This document shows positions 10,330 through 20,922 of a stretch of DNA of 64,000 bases, in pieces. The notes below the pieces were generated by a model that saw only the letters and a program-made list of their open reading frames with translations, ran no database searches and was not told where the DNA came from. This stretch comes from Nitzschia sp. DOCU1 (lineage: Eukaryota > Bacillariophyta > Bacillariophyceae > Bacillariales > Bacillariaceae): contig OX595990.1 in NCBI GenBank assembly GCA_951394045.1, positions 2,782,549-2,846,548 of the forward strand. The letters run 5' to 3'. Positions within the stretch are counted from its first letter, which is position 1; each line of letters starts with the position of its first letter. The position numbers and the translations under genes were made by a program.

Positions 10330-11322
10330 GGCCTCGTCCTGATCGTCGGCCTTTGGCAACGCAAAATAAGAAGAATGACAGGATGGGTGAGTGAATGGTA
10401 GGGTTGTATGTGCCTGGGAAGCGTATAGTAACGATACACTGCCATGGGGGTTGCTCTTTCCCATTGAATTTCCCGCTGGAAGGTCCCACCCGCAGGTGCG
10501 GTGACGAAGCCGCCGAAGCTCGCCGACGTCCACCGAGCCAAACTGACAGAGCATTGCTTTCCTGGGGGGCTTTCTCACGCTAGAAACCACGTCTACCAAC
10601 GGATTCACAGCCAAGGAGACCTACCATGTTAACTGATTACAGCTTGTTTCCAGCTACAGTCGCTTGTTGCCAATGTAATGATAGCAACTCCAATGCCCCC
10701 TCCAATTAGGAACCGGGGTGAGCATTGTGGGCCTTTCTCGACCGCCGGATGCAACAAGCGAAAAAAATCATCAGAGCCCCCAAAGAAATGAACAATGACG
10801 ATGGCCAGACGTCATAGGCTTCAGTACATTGTACGATACCTGGTACTTGGTTACGTACGTACTACTCAAAACGGTCTGCCCAACGGCCGCGCAAAATGCG
10901 AATGCGCCGAAGGCGAACGATTTGGTTCATTCGTTTCAGTCAATCCATTAAACTCTTTGGTTGCAACTAGCACTCTAGCTAGCTAGTGACGCAGATACTA
11001 TTAAAACAGGGAAGAGTGCGCGCTACCCAATTAGGAGCTACTATACCTTGACGATCGAAGAGGAGAGATCTCGCCAATCGCCAGCTAGCGTACTTTTACT
11101 CAACTATTCCTGCCGATGTTAGCATGATATTCTACGATGATAGTACAAGCCGTTACTGACGAATTGGCAATGACTCATCAATCTCTAGTGTAGATTTACT
11201 CCTACTGCGTCTCTTAGCTATATTTAGTAGTAGGCGAAGACAACCGCAGCGCGACGACGACCCCATCCAAACAAAGTCGTTACCGTTGCGAGAATCCCAT
11301 GCCCTACAAAACGACGGGAGTA
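10330..11322. other. Intergenic / 5' region of the chromatin gene
   Basis: About 1 kb. The part next to 10330 stays open in the frame of the chromatin gene to 10614 and is probably 5' leader or intron. The rest holds AT-rich microrepeats and no supported gene. Confidence 0.45.
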
Positions 11323-13346
11323 TCATAGTTGATACCATTTCTTGCTCTTCACCTCGTCTTTGAGTTTTGCTGCCAAATCCCCAAACGTCTTGGCTTCCGC
11401 ATTAAGCTCCTTGGCTGTTTCACCCATTCGCTCAATCTTCTCACCGCGTTCAATCAGCGCCGACATGGCCTTGCTCATTTCGGACTGCGCTCCTTCTGCC
11501 TTGGCCTGCGCTTCTGCCGCCTTTTGATCCCGCATGGCCTGTTCATTTTCCTTCACGACTCGTTCCAGTTCTCGACGTTTTTCCGCATTGGCGTTGGCCC
11601 CCTCGACGCCACTAAAGAGTTTGCCACGCATCTCCATGTCGGCCAACTTGGACTTTTGGCCGCCGCCACTCTGTAGAATCTTCAAGATTTCTTCGGGCAA
11701 TTCATTTCGTTCGGCTGTCATAATAGCGTGTGACAAAAGAGAGCATGTGAGATATTCGTCCACTCGAGGCGATCGACCCGCAAACAACAACAGGTGGACG
11801 TACCATAATACATGGGCGATCTACCATCCGCATCCTCGAGATTTGGATCGGCCCCAGCCTTCAAAAGCCCCTTGATCACGTCTACATTGCACTCGTCTTG
11901 TAGAATAGCATAATGCAACGGAGCATAGTGATTGTACGCATCCAAGTCATTGATTCCCTTGGCGGCTTGTTTCTTGTTCACCAAAAGTTCCGGATCATTC
12001 TTCACAGCAGCCGTAAAGGCCGTCTTGCGAATGCGAAGATATTGCCAGCCCAACGTGTCTGTTCGATCGTGGCCAGATAACAGGTCATGATGTGTAATGA
12101 CTCGTTCGAGATGCCCCAAAATCGTATCCAAACTCTCGCCACCTTCTTCGGAGCTTACCGCTTCCAATTCATAGCTCGTCGACGACGCTGACGCAGCAGC
12201 ATCTTCCACCAATTGAATGGTCACTGTAAAATGACCCGATCGTTCGCAAAAATCCACCGCATCCCACAATTGACATGTTTCATATCGTTTCTCCAAGGGA
12301 TTGTACGAATTGAAGTTTTTGTATTTGAGAACAAAACCGTCCGTCAACAAGAGTAATTCACAGGGTGTCCCATTCCATTGCACCTGCAACATACTCAATA
12401 GAATCGAATGACCTCCAAAAAAGAGCTTGTGAATATCTTCCGTCACTTTGGATCCCATACCAATACTCATGGACATGCGTTTTCCTAAACTAAACAAATC
12501 CGAAGACTTGGCGAGACCCAAGACTTGTGCCATGGCTTCGAGTTCCTGCTGTTCGGCTTGTTTCGGTTTATAGCGTTTGCTAAATACTTCATCGCGTGTG
12601 ACACGTTGCTTCCAATCCACCTTTTCCCATGCATTCTTTTTGTTGTTGATGTTGTTAGAGTCATCATCAAAAGCATCCTGATCTTCTGGAATGTCCATCA
12701 TGGACATGCTAAAGTCTGGAATTTCTAGGTTTGCCAGCATGGCATCGACGTCTTCTTCTTCTAATTGCGCGTCGCTTCCCCCAGTACTACTAGGCGATGT
12801 CGGATCTTCTGTAGATGTACTACTTTTGGATTTTGGGGCCTTGTTCTTTTTCTTGGTAGTAGTGGGTGATTTTGCGGCATCGCTGTTAGTTTTCTTTTTG
12901 GTGGACTTTTTCGTCCTGGTTGGCGTGTCGGGAGCGTCTTCGCCTTCAGCAATGCCGGGGGACTTCTTTTTATTCTTTGTGGGCTTGGCTGCTGGTACTA
13001 CATCTGCATCTGCATCTGCAGCTGCCATGGACGCTGTTGTTGTCGTCGTTGTCGCTTCAGCCGCCAGCTCTTGTTCCTCGGCAGCAGCATCTGCCCCCGT
13101 ACTTTCAGTGGACGCCAGAGTGACTGGATCATTGTCATTATCCTTGTCGTCGGCGTCGGCTGCCTTTGTGCTGCTAGTAGGAGCAGCAAACAACGTGGTC
13201 ACTTTGCTCAACATGCTTTCTCCACACTCTGGAACCAAAATGGCTGAAGTCAAACCACAAACACTCCACAAATTTGGACTATCGTTGCTGTTGTTACTAT
13301 TAGGCGTGGAAGATGGACTCTTGGTAGTATTGTCTTTTCGTTTCAT
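11323..13346 (-). CDS. PH-like / ankyrin / R-SNARE-like (VAMP-homology) protein
   Basis: Exons 13346-11804 and 11714-11323 join across an 89-nt GT-AG intron (phase 1), giving 644 residues. The first 200 or so residues are low-complexity (Asp, Ala, Thr, Lys). A PH-like fold is suggested around 315-410 (LLLLTDGFVLKYKNF ... YETCQLWDAVDFCERSGHFT). One to two ankyrin repeats follow at about 465-515 (APLHYAILQDE, LLKAGADPNLEDADGRSP). The C-terminus (about 590-644) is a heptad helix with a central Arg (ALIERGEKIERM) and ends KKWYQL, resembling the VAMP-like tail of tomosyn/amisyn proteins, without a transmembrane anchor. This predicts a soluble regulator of SNARE assembly in vesicle traffic. The ATG at 13346 is the only ATG near the N-terminal end. 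Domain calls are by eye. Confidence 0.7.
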
Positions 13347-13690
13347 GGGTCCGTTTGCCACAACAAAGTAGTAGCTGTCATTGAGGAAGTAAAATAGAGC
13401 CGTAGGAAAAGGACGCTGGCCGGCGTTTGGGCTTCGTCGGCAGTTTTTTGCGGCGAAAGATTTCGCACCGACGAGGAAACCAGCGTGGGCGTGCGCAATG
13501 GCGGAACAGGCCGGCGCGCCAATAGTCGGGCGGGCGCTTGGAGGGAGATCATCGTCCGCAAAAGTCGAAAAAGTCACAAAAGATTGAAAGATCCCGTCGA
13601 AAAGTCACAAGATCCAAATTTGGACGATGAGGAGCACATTGTAGCATTATTCATGCACCAAGAGCAACCCCGATCATCATTACCGTGACG
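13347..13690. promoter_or_regulatory. Shared divergent promoter interval
   Basis: The 344 bp separate the start codons of the SNARE-like gene (minus) and the DUF5672-like gene (plus), so both promoters and leaders must lie here. No specific element is recognised. Confidence 0.4.
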
Positions 13691-14734
13691 ATGGGTTCCT
13701 GTTCCAGTACATCATTTTGGAGATTGGTGGCAATTTTCTTGGCCACGTTACTAGTAGCGCAGTGGCTCCTATTTTCCATGTTGTTAACAATCGATGGGAT
13801 GATTAAGCAAAGTGTCTCATTACTGGCGCCGTTGGTCCCCGTCATTCAGAGTGATATCCCCATGGTTTTACCACAGCCTCATACTGTTTTGTCCCCTGCA
13901 GAGTTGGAAGGAGTAGCCGTCACACTCATGTTACGAGCACCAAAGTGGTTTCATCGACGGTACACGGTAATGCTACACAATGTCTTGTCCAACATTCCAT
14001 CCAAATGGGCCGTCCAAGTCTTTGTCAATACGCAGTGGTTAGAAAAAGATGTCTTGCCACTACATCCAGGGTTGTCGAGACTCTATCAACGGCCTACGAC
14101 TACAACGGATGATGAAGCCCCATGGACGGTGGGAAGAATCACTTGGACGCCCTTGCCCAAGGCCATGACACATTTCAAACCCAAAGATATAATGAAATCG
14201 GAATGGTTATGGAAATCCGTACTTGCCGAAAATGTATTGCTATTTGGTGGCAATGGTGCACTTTGTGCCAATACACAAACGGCATTGGACTACTTTGTAG
14301 GATTTGATTTTGTCGGGGCGCCATGGACGCAACATCAAGGACGTGGGGGAGATGGCAGTACGCATTCGTTTCGTCACAAATCAGCAATGCTACAGGTTCT
14401 TGAAAAGTATCCACCCAACAAGGATGATAGTCCCGACTATGCGTATTTTGTCAACCACATGGTAAACGACAATATGTTTCAAGTTGCCAATCGCAAAGAT
14501 ACTATGGCTTTTGCAGGTGTGTGGGAGTTGGACCAGGCACCTTTTTTGCTGTCGGGAACTCAGGCGGGTTTGAATTATACATTACGAGATAACGTCTTGT
14601 CAACATGTCCCGAACTCAAAGTCATCTTTCCGTCCCTGCACGAACCGGCTTGTTTTGGTGCGCATCCTAATGGACCGAAATGCAAGGAGAGCATTTGTGC
14701 GTTGCAAGACAAAATACCGGGATCCGGGTGTTGA
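13691..14734 (+). CDS. Type II membrane protein with a DUF5672-like (glycosyltransferase-type) domain
   Basis: 347 residues from ATG 13691, no intron seen. A single N-terminal hydrophobic segment (about residues 10-35, LVAIFLATLLVAQWLLFSML) acts as a signal anchor, giving a Golgi/ER luminal orientation. The luminal part contains LLFGGNGALCANT, FDFVGAPW and SFRHKSAMLQVL, then a short acidic region. These resemble the pattern of DUF5672 proteins (DYIGAPW followed by a Gly-rich, Ser-Leu-Arg segment), which are often grouped with glycosyltransferases. Here the usual GNGGFSLR is altered to GGDGSTHSFR. It is convergent with the sulfotransferase downstream (217 bp between stops); both are type II luminal proteins, so related roles in glycan making are possible but unproven. 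Confidence 0.65.
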   Translation: MGSCSSTSFWRLVAIFLATLLVAQWLLFSMLLTIDGMIKQSVSLLAPLVPVIQSDIPMVLPQPHTVLSPAELEGVAVTLMLRAPKWFHRRYTVMLHNVLSNIPSKWAVQVFVNTQWLEKDVLPLHPGLSRLYQRPTTTTDDEAPWTVGRITWTPLPKAMTHFKPKDIMKSEWLWKSVLAENVLLFGGNGALCANTQTALDYFVGFDFVGAPWTQHQGRGGDGSTHSFRHKSAMLQVLEKYPPNKDDSPDYAYFVNHMVNDNMFQVANRKDTMAFAGVWELDQAPFLLSGTQAGLNYTLRDNVLSTCPELKVIFPSLHEPACFGAHPNGPKCKESICALQDKIPGSGC

Positions 14735-14951
14735 TACGATGCAAATGGATTTCTTCCTTATTGTGGAAACAGCAAGAGACTGCAAGAGGCAACATTGTTT
14801 CTTCCTCCAATCTCGACGTTTGTCGCCAAAGATCCAAACGAGCTCGACCCCATATACCCACCGTTGCTGTCGAGAATGATGCCTCACAAGCAACGCCGTC
14901 GGCAGCCTATACTTTACTTCCATGCGTGCGCCAAAAAGAGTCAAATAGTTA

Positions 14952-16190
14952 TTATTCCTTTTCATTCACTTGGTCGCATGGATCTCTTTGATAAGAGTCG
15001 AGAATTTCGGCAAAGTACTCGGGGGAACTGATCACGACATCGGGGGCGTGCATAAAATAGTTCAAGATGTAGTAGGCCGAGCGTTTGGCTTTTTCCAACA
15101 GCGTGGCACGCAATTCCTTGTACTCCTCGCTACAAATATGCATCTTCTTGGCATCCCGTTCCGCTTGCAAGGTAGCATTGAGGTTTTTACCCGGGGAATA
15201 GTGGATTATGGGTGGTAGCGGCTCGGACAAGCCAATGAACTGTTGTACGTCGATTCGAAATTGGGCAGTCCGTTGCTCATCGGTATCGGACAACTGTTCC
15301 GTATCGTATAAAAATATGGGATTGGGGGTATGCGGGGGCTTGTCTCGCATCAAACCTTCCCATTCCTTGCCTGCCGCAAAAGCGTCCCGTTCGTTGGTCC
15401 AATTTGTTTTCCCCAGCCGCACTAGAGTCAAATGATAGTTCGCACGATCCCCACACACCCCCTGACTATTTTGGTTGCATCTTCCATGTAGCGTATTGGG
15501 ATCGGGCATCTTCCCCGTATTTTGTATTCGATGGTTGTAAAAGCTCTCGAACCACCAAATCGGGTGTCGAATGCCAACAAAGAGACGCGTCTGGGGGAAG
15601 TATTCTCTCAGTAACCGGATAGCCCGTAAATTGTGAACATCGGTGGGATTCTTGTAGGCCCGAAACTTGGTAGGATCGCCCGTTTCGTCCAAATTGTAGC
15701 AATTCTTGGCAAACAATCCTATTTTGCCAAGGGTCAAGTGAGGCAATTCTTGGCCTCGACAAAGTACTTGCGAGTGATTCCCCAGCCACAACATCATGGT
15801 GGACGTCCCACATTTAGCATGTCCTATGATTCCAAAATCCAACAGAAACTGCATGTCTCCTACAATGACATTGTTCCGATGATCCCGCACAATTTCCTCA
15901 AAGGCGGGCCGGACAAAGCCTGGAGCATGGTATGTCGCATTTGTCAGAGGAATGAACGAGTTCGAACGATGAGTCATCGATACATCAAGCTTGTTTCGAC
16001 GGGGAACAGTAAAGTGTTCCTTGACAGTGGCGGGATGAAGCAGCCCTTGTCTCTTTAAAGCTTCACTGGACGCCGTAGTCGTCGCACCAATGTCCTCGAC
16101 GGTGGGGCCAAGCAACACCACCAGAATCTGAAAGAAAACCACCGCAAACAAAAGCACCAGGGGAAGAGACCATGACGACCCTTTCGCCAT
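14952..16190 (-). CDS. Golgi-type sulfotransferase, type II membrane protein
   Basis: 412 residues from the ATG at 16190. Residues about 8-28 form a signal anchor (SLPLVLLFAVVFFQILVVLL). The 5'-phosphosulfate-binding loop is visible as GIIGHAKCGTSTMM and the 3'-phosphate-binding segment as VGIRHPIWWFESFYNHR, both characteristic of PAPS-dependent sulfotransferases. The domain spans nearly the whole luminal part. It should transfer sulfate from PAPS to a carbohydrate or protein acceptor in the Golgi lumen; the acceptor cannot be read from sequence. Sulfated polysaccharides are common in diatom mucilage and walls, which makes that a plausible role. The frame is open further upstream but only through non-ATG codons. 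Confidence 0.8.
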   Translation of the reverse strand: MAKGSSWSLPLVLLFAVVFFQILVVLLGPTVEDIGATTTASSEALKRQGLLHPATVKEHFTVPRRNKLDVSMTHRSNSFIPLTNATYHAPGFVRPAFEEIVRDHRNNVIVGDMQFLLDFGIIGHAKCGTSTMMLWLGNHSQVLCRGQELPHLTLGKIGLFAKNCYNLDETGDPTKFRAYKNPTDVHNLRAIRLLREYFPQTRLFVGIRHPIWWFESFYNHRIQNTGKMPDPNTLHGRCNQNSQGVCGDRANYHLTLVRLGKTNWTNERDAFAAGKEWEGLMRDKPPHTPNPIFLYDTEQLSDTDEQRTAQFRIDVQQFIGLSEPLPPIIHYSPGKNLNATLQAERDAKKMHICSEEYKELRATLLEKAKRSAYYILNYFMHAPDVVISSPEYFAEILDSYQRDPCDQVNEKE

Positions 16191-16865
16191 ACTCCAGTCT
16201 AGAGGGCTGACTATCGCCGTTCCTGCGAAAGTGGAAGCACATAAGGACGCCAAGGCAGATATGCAATGAATCCACTACCTACATGTCGCAAAATGCATTT
16301 CCTCGCGTATCTCGGTCTCGTGGCTTTTTTTCCTGCCATTTTTTGTATGGTCGGATAGCTTGTACTCCTGTCAGTCAATCACGTCTGTCTGTCTGCTCAC
16401 CCATTTTTGGTCCATCCTGTCGACTTGGACCCAGAAAAAAGCGAGAGCTACCGGTAGTACCAGGTAGGGTAAGACGTGAACTACTACCTGCTTTTCTTTC
16501 GCGATTGCTTCTCAGAGGCCAAGCGTCGTGGCTTGCCAAATAAGAGGATTGTCTTTTTGGACGAAACTCTTACAATGTTCAGTTTCTGCCGGATTTGTCA
16601 ACCTTCATGTTCTAGTAAAATTAGCCTCTGCTGCTGAACTCTCGACGACAGAACCATAACGAGACCGGACATGTCTATCTGCGTTATCGCGTACAAGTAT
16701 GGTAGACGCGTAGGCCCCGAGTGAATGCGTACGGGCGTGATTACGGTAGTAGAGCATAAGCTTTCGGTATTCCGGTAGCTAGGAGAGGAATAATTCCTCT
16801 GAGAGCGGAGTCCGGCGTTATGTGTTCTATGGGTTTCTATACTGTTACGTAAGTGATGATACAGT
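16191..16865. other. Intergenic between sulfotransferase 5' end and kinase 3' end
   Basis: No supported gene. Contains one exact copy of the palindrome CTACCGGTAG at 16448-16457 and a related TCCGGTAGCT further on. Confidence 0.5.
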
Positions 16866-18149
16866 CTAATGTCGTGTCGGCGCTGATTTGATTCTTCTCG
16901 GCTTGCCGTTGTCTCGGAGCTCTTCCAAGCACCGAAGTACCTGTGTGAAAGTCGGCCTGGCGGCGTAGTTCATCTGCCAACAGCTCTCAATCAGGTCCTT
17001 GATCGGGTGAGTGACTACCCTCGGGTCTGGTCGATGACCATCAATCGCTACAGCCTTCTGCAGCTGATTTGGCTGGTGGAATTCGGGGTAGGGTCTACGC
17101 AACGAAACGAGCTCCCACATCAAAATACCAAATGAGTAGACGTCACTCGCTTTGCAATTGAACTTTTCGAGAATCGTTTCAGGTGATAGGTAGAGCATAC
17201 TTCCAGCCATACCTGGGAGACGATCGTGAGGAGTCTCTCTTGCAAGTCCAAAGTCAAAGAGCTTTACCATTCCATCTTCATCAAAGCCAACGTTATCAGG
17301 CTTGAGGTCTCGGAAGATCACGTTCTTCAAGTGGAGGTACTCCATGCCTTTGGCGATACTCATGGCGATACTGAGTCTTTCCTCGACTGAAGGAAGAGAG
17401 CCATGTCTCGATCGAGTAAGGAAGTCGTCCATGGACGCAAGGGGATCTTTTCGCCATTTCTGAAGCTTGCTGCTCAATGTAGTCTCCAGAGCCTCAAGCA
17501 CCAAGAAGTAGCCACCCTTCTTTGTAAAGGCTTCAGCAATGTTTCCAGCAGTAACCGCATGGAGTTGGATAATATTTGGGTGGCTCAAGCGGCTCAACAA
17601 GAAAGCTTCCCCGACCAGATCGGCAGCTCCAGTGACAAACTGTCTGGGATTAGCCATGGTTCTGTTGCTCAGGCACTTGAGCGCATAGCAATCGCCTAGC
17701 TCTTCGGACTCATCCATGTCCATCGACATATAGCTACTTCCCCACGAGGGATCAAAAGAGATAACGCTCGACGCTCCATCGTTGAATCCTTTGCCTGATT
17801 GTCCATCCTTTGCTCGAAGCTTTGGACATGTGACCAGGCAAACCGAGGCAAAACCTCCAACTCCAAGCATGTCCTCTAGAAAAATATCTTCCCAGTTAAG
17901 TTGCGCCAAATCACCCTGTTGAGAGAGCTTGGACGTTCTATGAAGCTCGATGGCTCGTTCACAGGCCACATGTCCGGCTCTTAGGGCAACGTCCAGGTTG
18001 TCTGAAACACGATGTGGTGAACCACCGGGGGGAGAAGGCAAGGGGCGCGGTGAGGAAGGAGCAAGTCGCCCTGGTTTCCTTCCTCCTCGGGAATGATGAG
18101 AGCTACCGAAATCCATGTTGAATGTTTTAATTTGGTTTCTGGAAGCCAT
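16866..18149 (-). CDS. TKL-like protein kinase, copy 1
   Basis: 427 residues from ATG 18149; the frame continues upstream but the basic, Ser/Pro-rich start MASRNQIK looks natural. Kinase landmarks in order: glycine loop GVGGFASV, beta-3 lysine in CYALKCL, alpha-C Glu in GEAFLLSRLSH, catalytic loop VIFRDLKPDN, DFG in LFDFGLARE, activation segment ending YLSPETI, and SDVYSFGILMWEL. The His of the canonical HRD is Phe; Arg, Asp, Lys and Asn are kept, so the enzyme should be active. The closest relatives by pattern are TKL/MAP3K-like kinases. A paralogue lies at 22554-23822 on the other strand, sharing the unusual segment TGAADL before alpha-C. Likely a cytosolic Ser/Thr kinase; substrates unknown. 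Confidence 0.8.
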   Translation of the reverse strand: MASRNQIKTFNMDFGSSHHSRGGRKPGRLAPSSPRPLPSPPGGSPHRVSDNLDVALRAGHVACERAIELHRTSKLSQQGDLAQLNWEDIFLEDMLGVGGFASVCLVTCPKLRAKDGQSGKGFNDGASSVISFDPSWGSSYMSMDMDESEELGDCYALKCLSNRTMANPRQFVTGAADLVGEAFLLSRLSHPNIIQLHAVTAGNIAEAFTKKGGYFLVLEALETTLSSKLQKWRKDPLASMDDFLTRSRHGSLPSVEERLSIAMSIAKGMEYLHLKNVIFRDLKPDNVGFDEDGMVKLFDFGLARETPHDRLPGMAGSMLYLSPETILEKFNCKASDVYSFGILMWELVSLRRPYPEFHQPNQLQKAVAIDGHRPDPRVVTHPIKDLIESCWQMNYAARPTFTQVLRCLEELRDNGKPRRIKSAPTRH

Positions 18150-20364
18150 TGTTTTATGATACAATAAATTCGAATCGTTGCAAGGTCGGTAATAGGTTTG
18201 GGCAACGGTTGCAAGATAGTCAATGCGCACAATTCGAAACATGCAATAACAAAACCGTGTTCACAAGCCCTTTCGCGGCTTGTTTCTCTCGGGATCGAAC
18301 CTCATGTCCCATGGCTGCGGAGCGCCGCATGCATGCCCATGCGCCGTCGTGTGAAATTGGATGACTGGCCCAAGGTGGCCTAAATCCTGCAGTACTCAGG
18401 CATCTTGATCTAATTGCCCCCGGGACGCCATTTGAACTTATATGAAGAATCACGAATACTCTTTGGTGCCCCTTCTCGCGAGAGATATTCAGCATTATTG
18501 CCTCCTATGCCCAATAGTATGAAGAACCAAGACATATGAATGGAATAATTCGCTCGAACAAAGCATTAACGGGTCCGCTAATTGATGAAAATCTAGTCTT
18601 CGAACCACATAAGTGATGGTCATTCTCCATTAGTATTTATGGCAGTATTAGGCCTACTGGTTCGCAGGTCGGCCTAATGAGGCTTGCATCTTCCGTCGCC
18701 ACGATTGGCCCAGTCGTACCGTTCGCGGTCTTGCCTCACTTTTCTTCGTCACCATCGCCCCAAGACCATTCGGAATCATCGCTTGCTACCACCCAAGAAT
18801 GTTTTCGGAATGCATGCCTTTGGCAAGATTGAAAGGTCCATGATAATCAATGTTTATGCTTCACAATTCAGATGAACGATATCGGGCAAGCCATCAGCGG
18901 GGCTGTATTACTGTGGTAGATACGTGTTGAGAGTCATCTTGATCTCACAATATGCAGCATTAGACAAGTCGCCTGGTATGACCGTCCCAAGATTAATTGT
19001 TTGTCGTGAGAATTCCATCTATAGGCCTCGTGGTCATATATGTCACAACTAGCTATCTGCAGCGATTGGCAGTTACTATAGGATATTGCGTGTGGGCCAG
19101 AGAGATGCTTGCCCCTAGTACTACCGGTAGTATTCCTCGGAGGTCGTCTTCTTCTTCACCACAAAATCCTTCTGCGTACTAGTTTTTCATTCGGGTAGAT
19201 TGGAAACTACTGTGCCGTTACTGGCTAGATATCATAGCTAAATGCCAGGAGGTCACTGCTCAACAAGAAGGTATCAGTAACAAGAAGTCGTACTACGTAT
19301 GGTGCTGGTGCTGCCGGATGGTGTGGGTCGTGTCTTTCTTATTCTTAATGAAGTGGCGCTACTATCATGCTGTCGTCGGTCCTCGTCGTTTCACTCGCTG
19401 AGGTGGTAGTAGATTGCCTCGGGTGCAGGCTAGCTGGTAGTAATACTTAGTAATACTATTACATCTGTCCAAAAGAGCTGTTATACTTGTATGGATTCTC
19501 TGCCCCCGAGTACTCGTGGAGAAACAACCCCAATCGGCGGCGTACACTACTACTACTTTCAGCACCATCATCCTCATTACACATATTCTAATACCCATCG
19601 CTTTGCTGGCAGGCGGCCCATACTACTACGGAATGACTAGCATTAGCTATTCCGGAATATAGATAGTTTCGACATCGGAAGTCGTTGCATGATAGCATGC
19701 GGTTGCTAGATCAATAGCAGCGATGGCAGAAGGAAAGAAAGTTGTGTCGAAGACGGGTACTACTACTAGCTAGCGGCGGCCGCCAGCAACAATCTAGGGA
19801 GTAGGTAGGAGTCGTCGACTGACTGGACCAATAAGCTGCACTCACACCTTTCGCACTTCGTAGGCGCTTCCGGACTGTTCGAGGAAAACACGCCCTGAGA
19901 GATTTCAGATGCTGCGAATGGATCTATTTTATGACAACACAAGATCTATGGCATGGTAGTCTTGATCAGAAATCGAAGATGAACTTGTTATAGCCCTGTG
20001 ATCCGAGCGACTTAGTGATGGCTTTGAGTGCGACAAGACTCGATGTCGAAAATTACTATGAACAGATATTTTTTTTATTAACCAAGAAGAGCATCTAGAA
20101 AAAAGGCTATATTGGGCTTTTATTGTTGCCAGGAAGAAGGCAGAACGCCAGTGGCTTCCAAGACGCTCTTCAAGACCACAAAGAGACGCCTGCCACAAAG
20201 TTGATGAGCGCCGTGTTGCTGCAGCGTTTATTACCTGCCCTGTTGGTGGTATCATATCATACGGTCGATCTACTTCGCTAAGAGATCGCATTTCAGTTCT
20301 ATCACCTTCGAGGAGCACTTACTAGAGCGCTCCATGATACCGTCACCACAGCATCTTTGAGAAT
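18150..20364. other. Long intergenic region
   Basis: About 2.2 kb with no convincing gene on either strand. It holds CTACCGGTAG at 19121-19130, extended to a 14-bp palindrome (TACTACCGGTAGTA), plus abundant TACTACTA/TAGTAGTA microrepeats. Confidence 0.5.
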
Positions 20365-20922
20365 ATGATTTATCTTCTGGCTGAAGACAAAGGCTGCACA
20401 GTCGGTCGTCACTTCCTCGAGGCGGGGCCTGATGCAGATTCCGACGATTCTCAAGCCCCTTTGCGAATAGTTACGGATCAGTTCGTCGGATTCCATAACA
20501 CCAAAGCATCGTCTAGTAGAAAGCGGCGAGTGCGCTTTTCCGAGACAATAGTTTGTCGTCCTGTTCCGAACTGCATTGACTTTCCTGCTGAAGACCGGCG
20601 ACAACTCTGGAACACGCCAGAGGACGTCTCAAGGATCCAGGTGCACAATCGAGGGCTGGTCTGCAGGGCACTGAAAGGGGAAAAGATCGATGAAAACATT
20701 GATACACTTCGGGGACTCGAGAAACAGTTACGGGGGAACAAACCGAGCCGTCGCTATCAGGAGTCGATTGTTGTTGTAATGGAAACACAATATGAATTAT
20801 GGGACGATGAAGACACCGAAGAGAGGCTTGAGTTGATCTCGTCACTTTACGGTGCAATCTCACTGGAGAGCGCTAGTGAGGCCCTGCTTATAGGCAAGCG
20901 CGATGAAAGTGAAGCAAGGTGA
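20365..20922 (+). CDS. Hypothetical protein of a probable diatom family
   Basis: 185 residues from ATG to TGA with no intron seen. After a short acidic leader there is a basic-aromatic core, RKRRVRFSETIVCRPVPN, followed by DRRQLWNTPEDVSRI. The combination VRFS...(10-20)...LWxTPEE recurs, as I recall, in diatom expressed unknown proteins. The C-terminal part is charged and helical (YELWDDEDTEERLELISSLY). No signal peptide or membrane segment. It sits between the two divergent kinase paralogues. Function not known; the gene call rests on length, codon use and the recurring motif. Confidence 0.55.
   Translation: MIYLLAEDKGCTVGRHFLEAGPDADSDDSQAPLRIVTDQFVGFHNTKASSSRKRRVRFSETIVCRPVPNCIDFPAEDRRQLWNTPEDVSRIQVHNRGLVCRALKGEKIDENIDTLRGLEKQLRGNKPSRRYQESIVVVMETQYELWDDEDTEERLELISSLYGAISLESASEALLIGKRDESEAR

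Noticed and set aside
18220..18310. Possible tRNA because of GGTTCGATCCC on the minus strand
   Set aside because: The T-stem does not pair and no acceptor or anticodon arms could be drawn.
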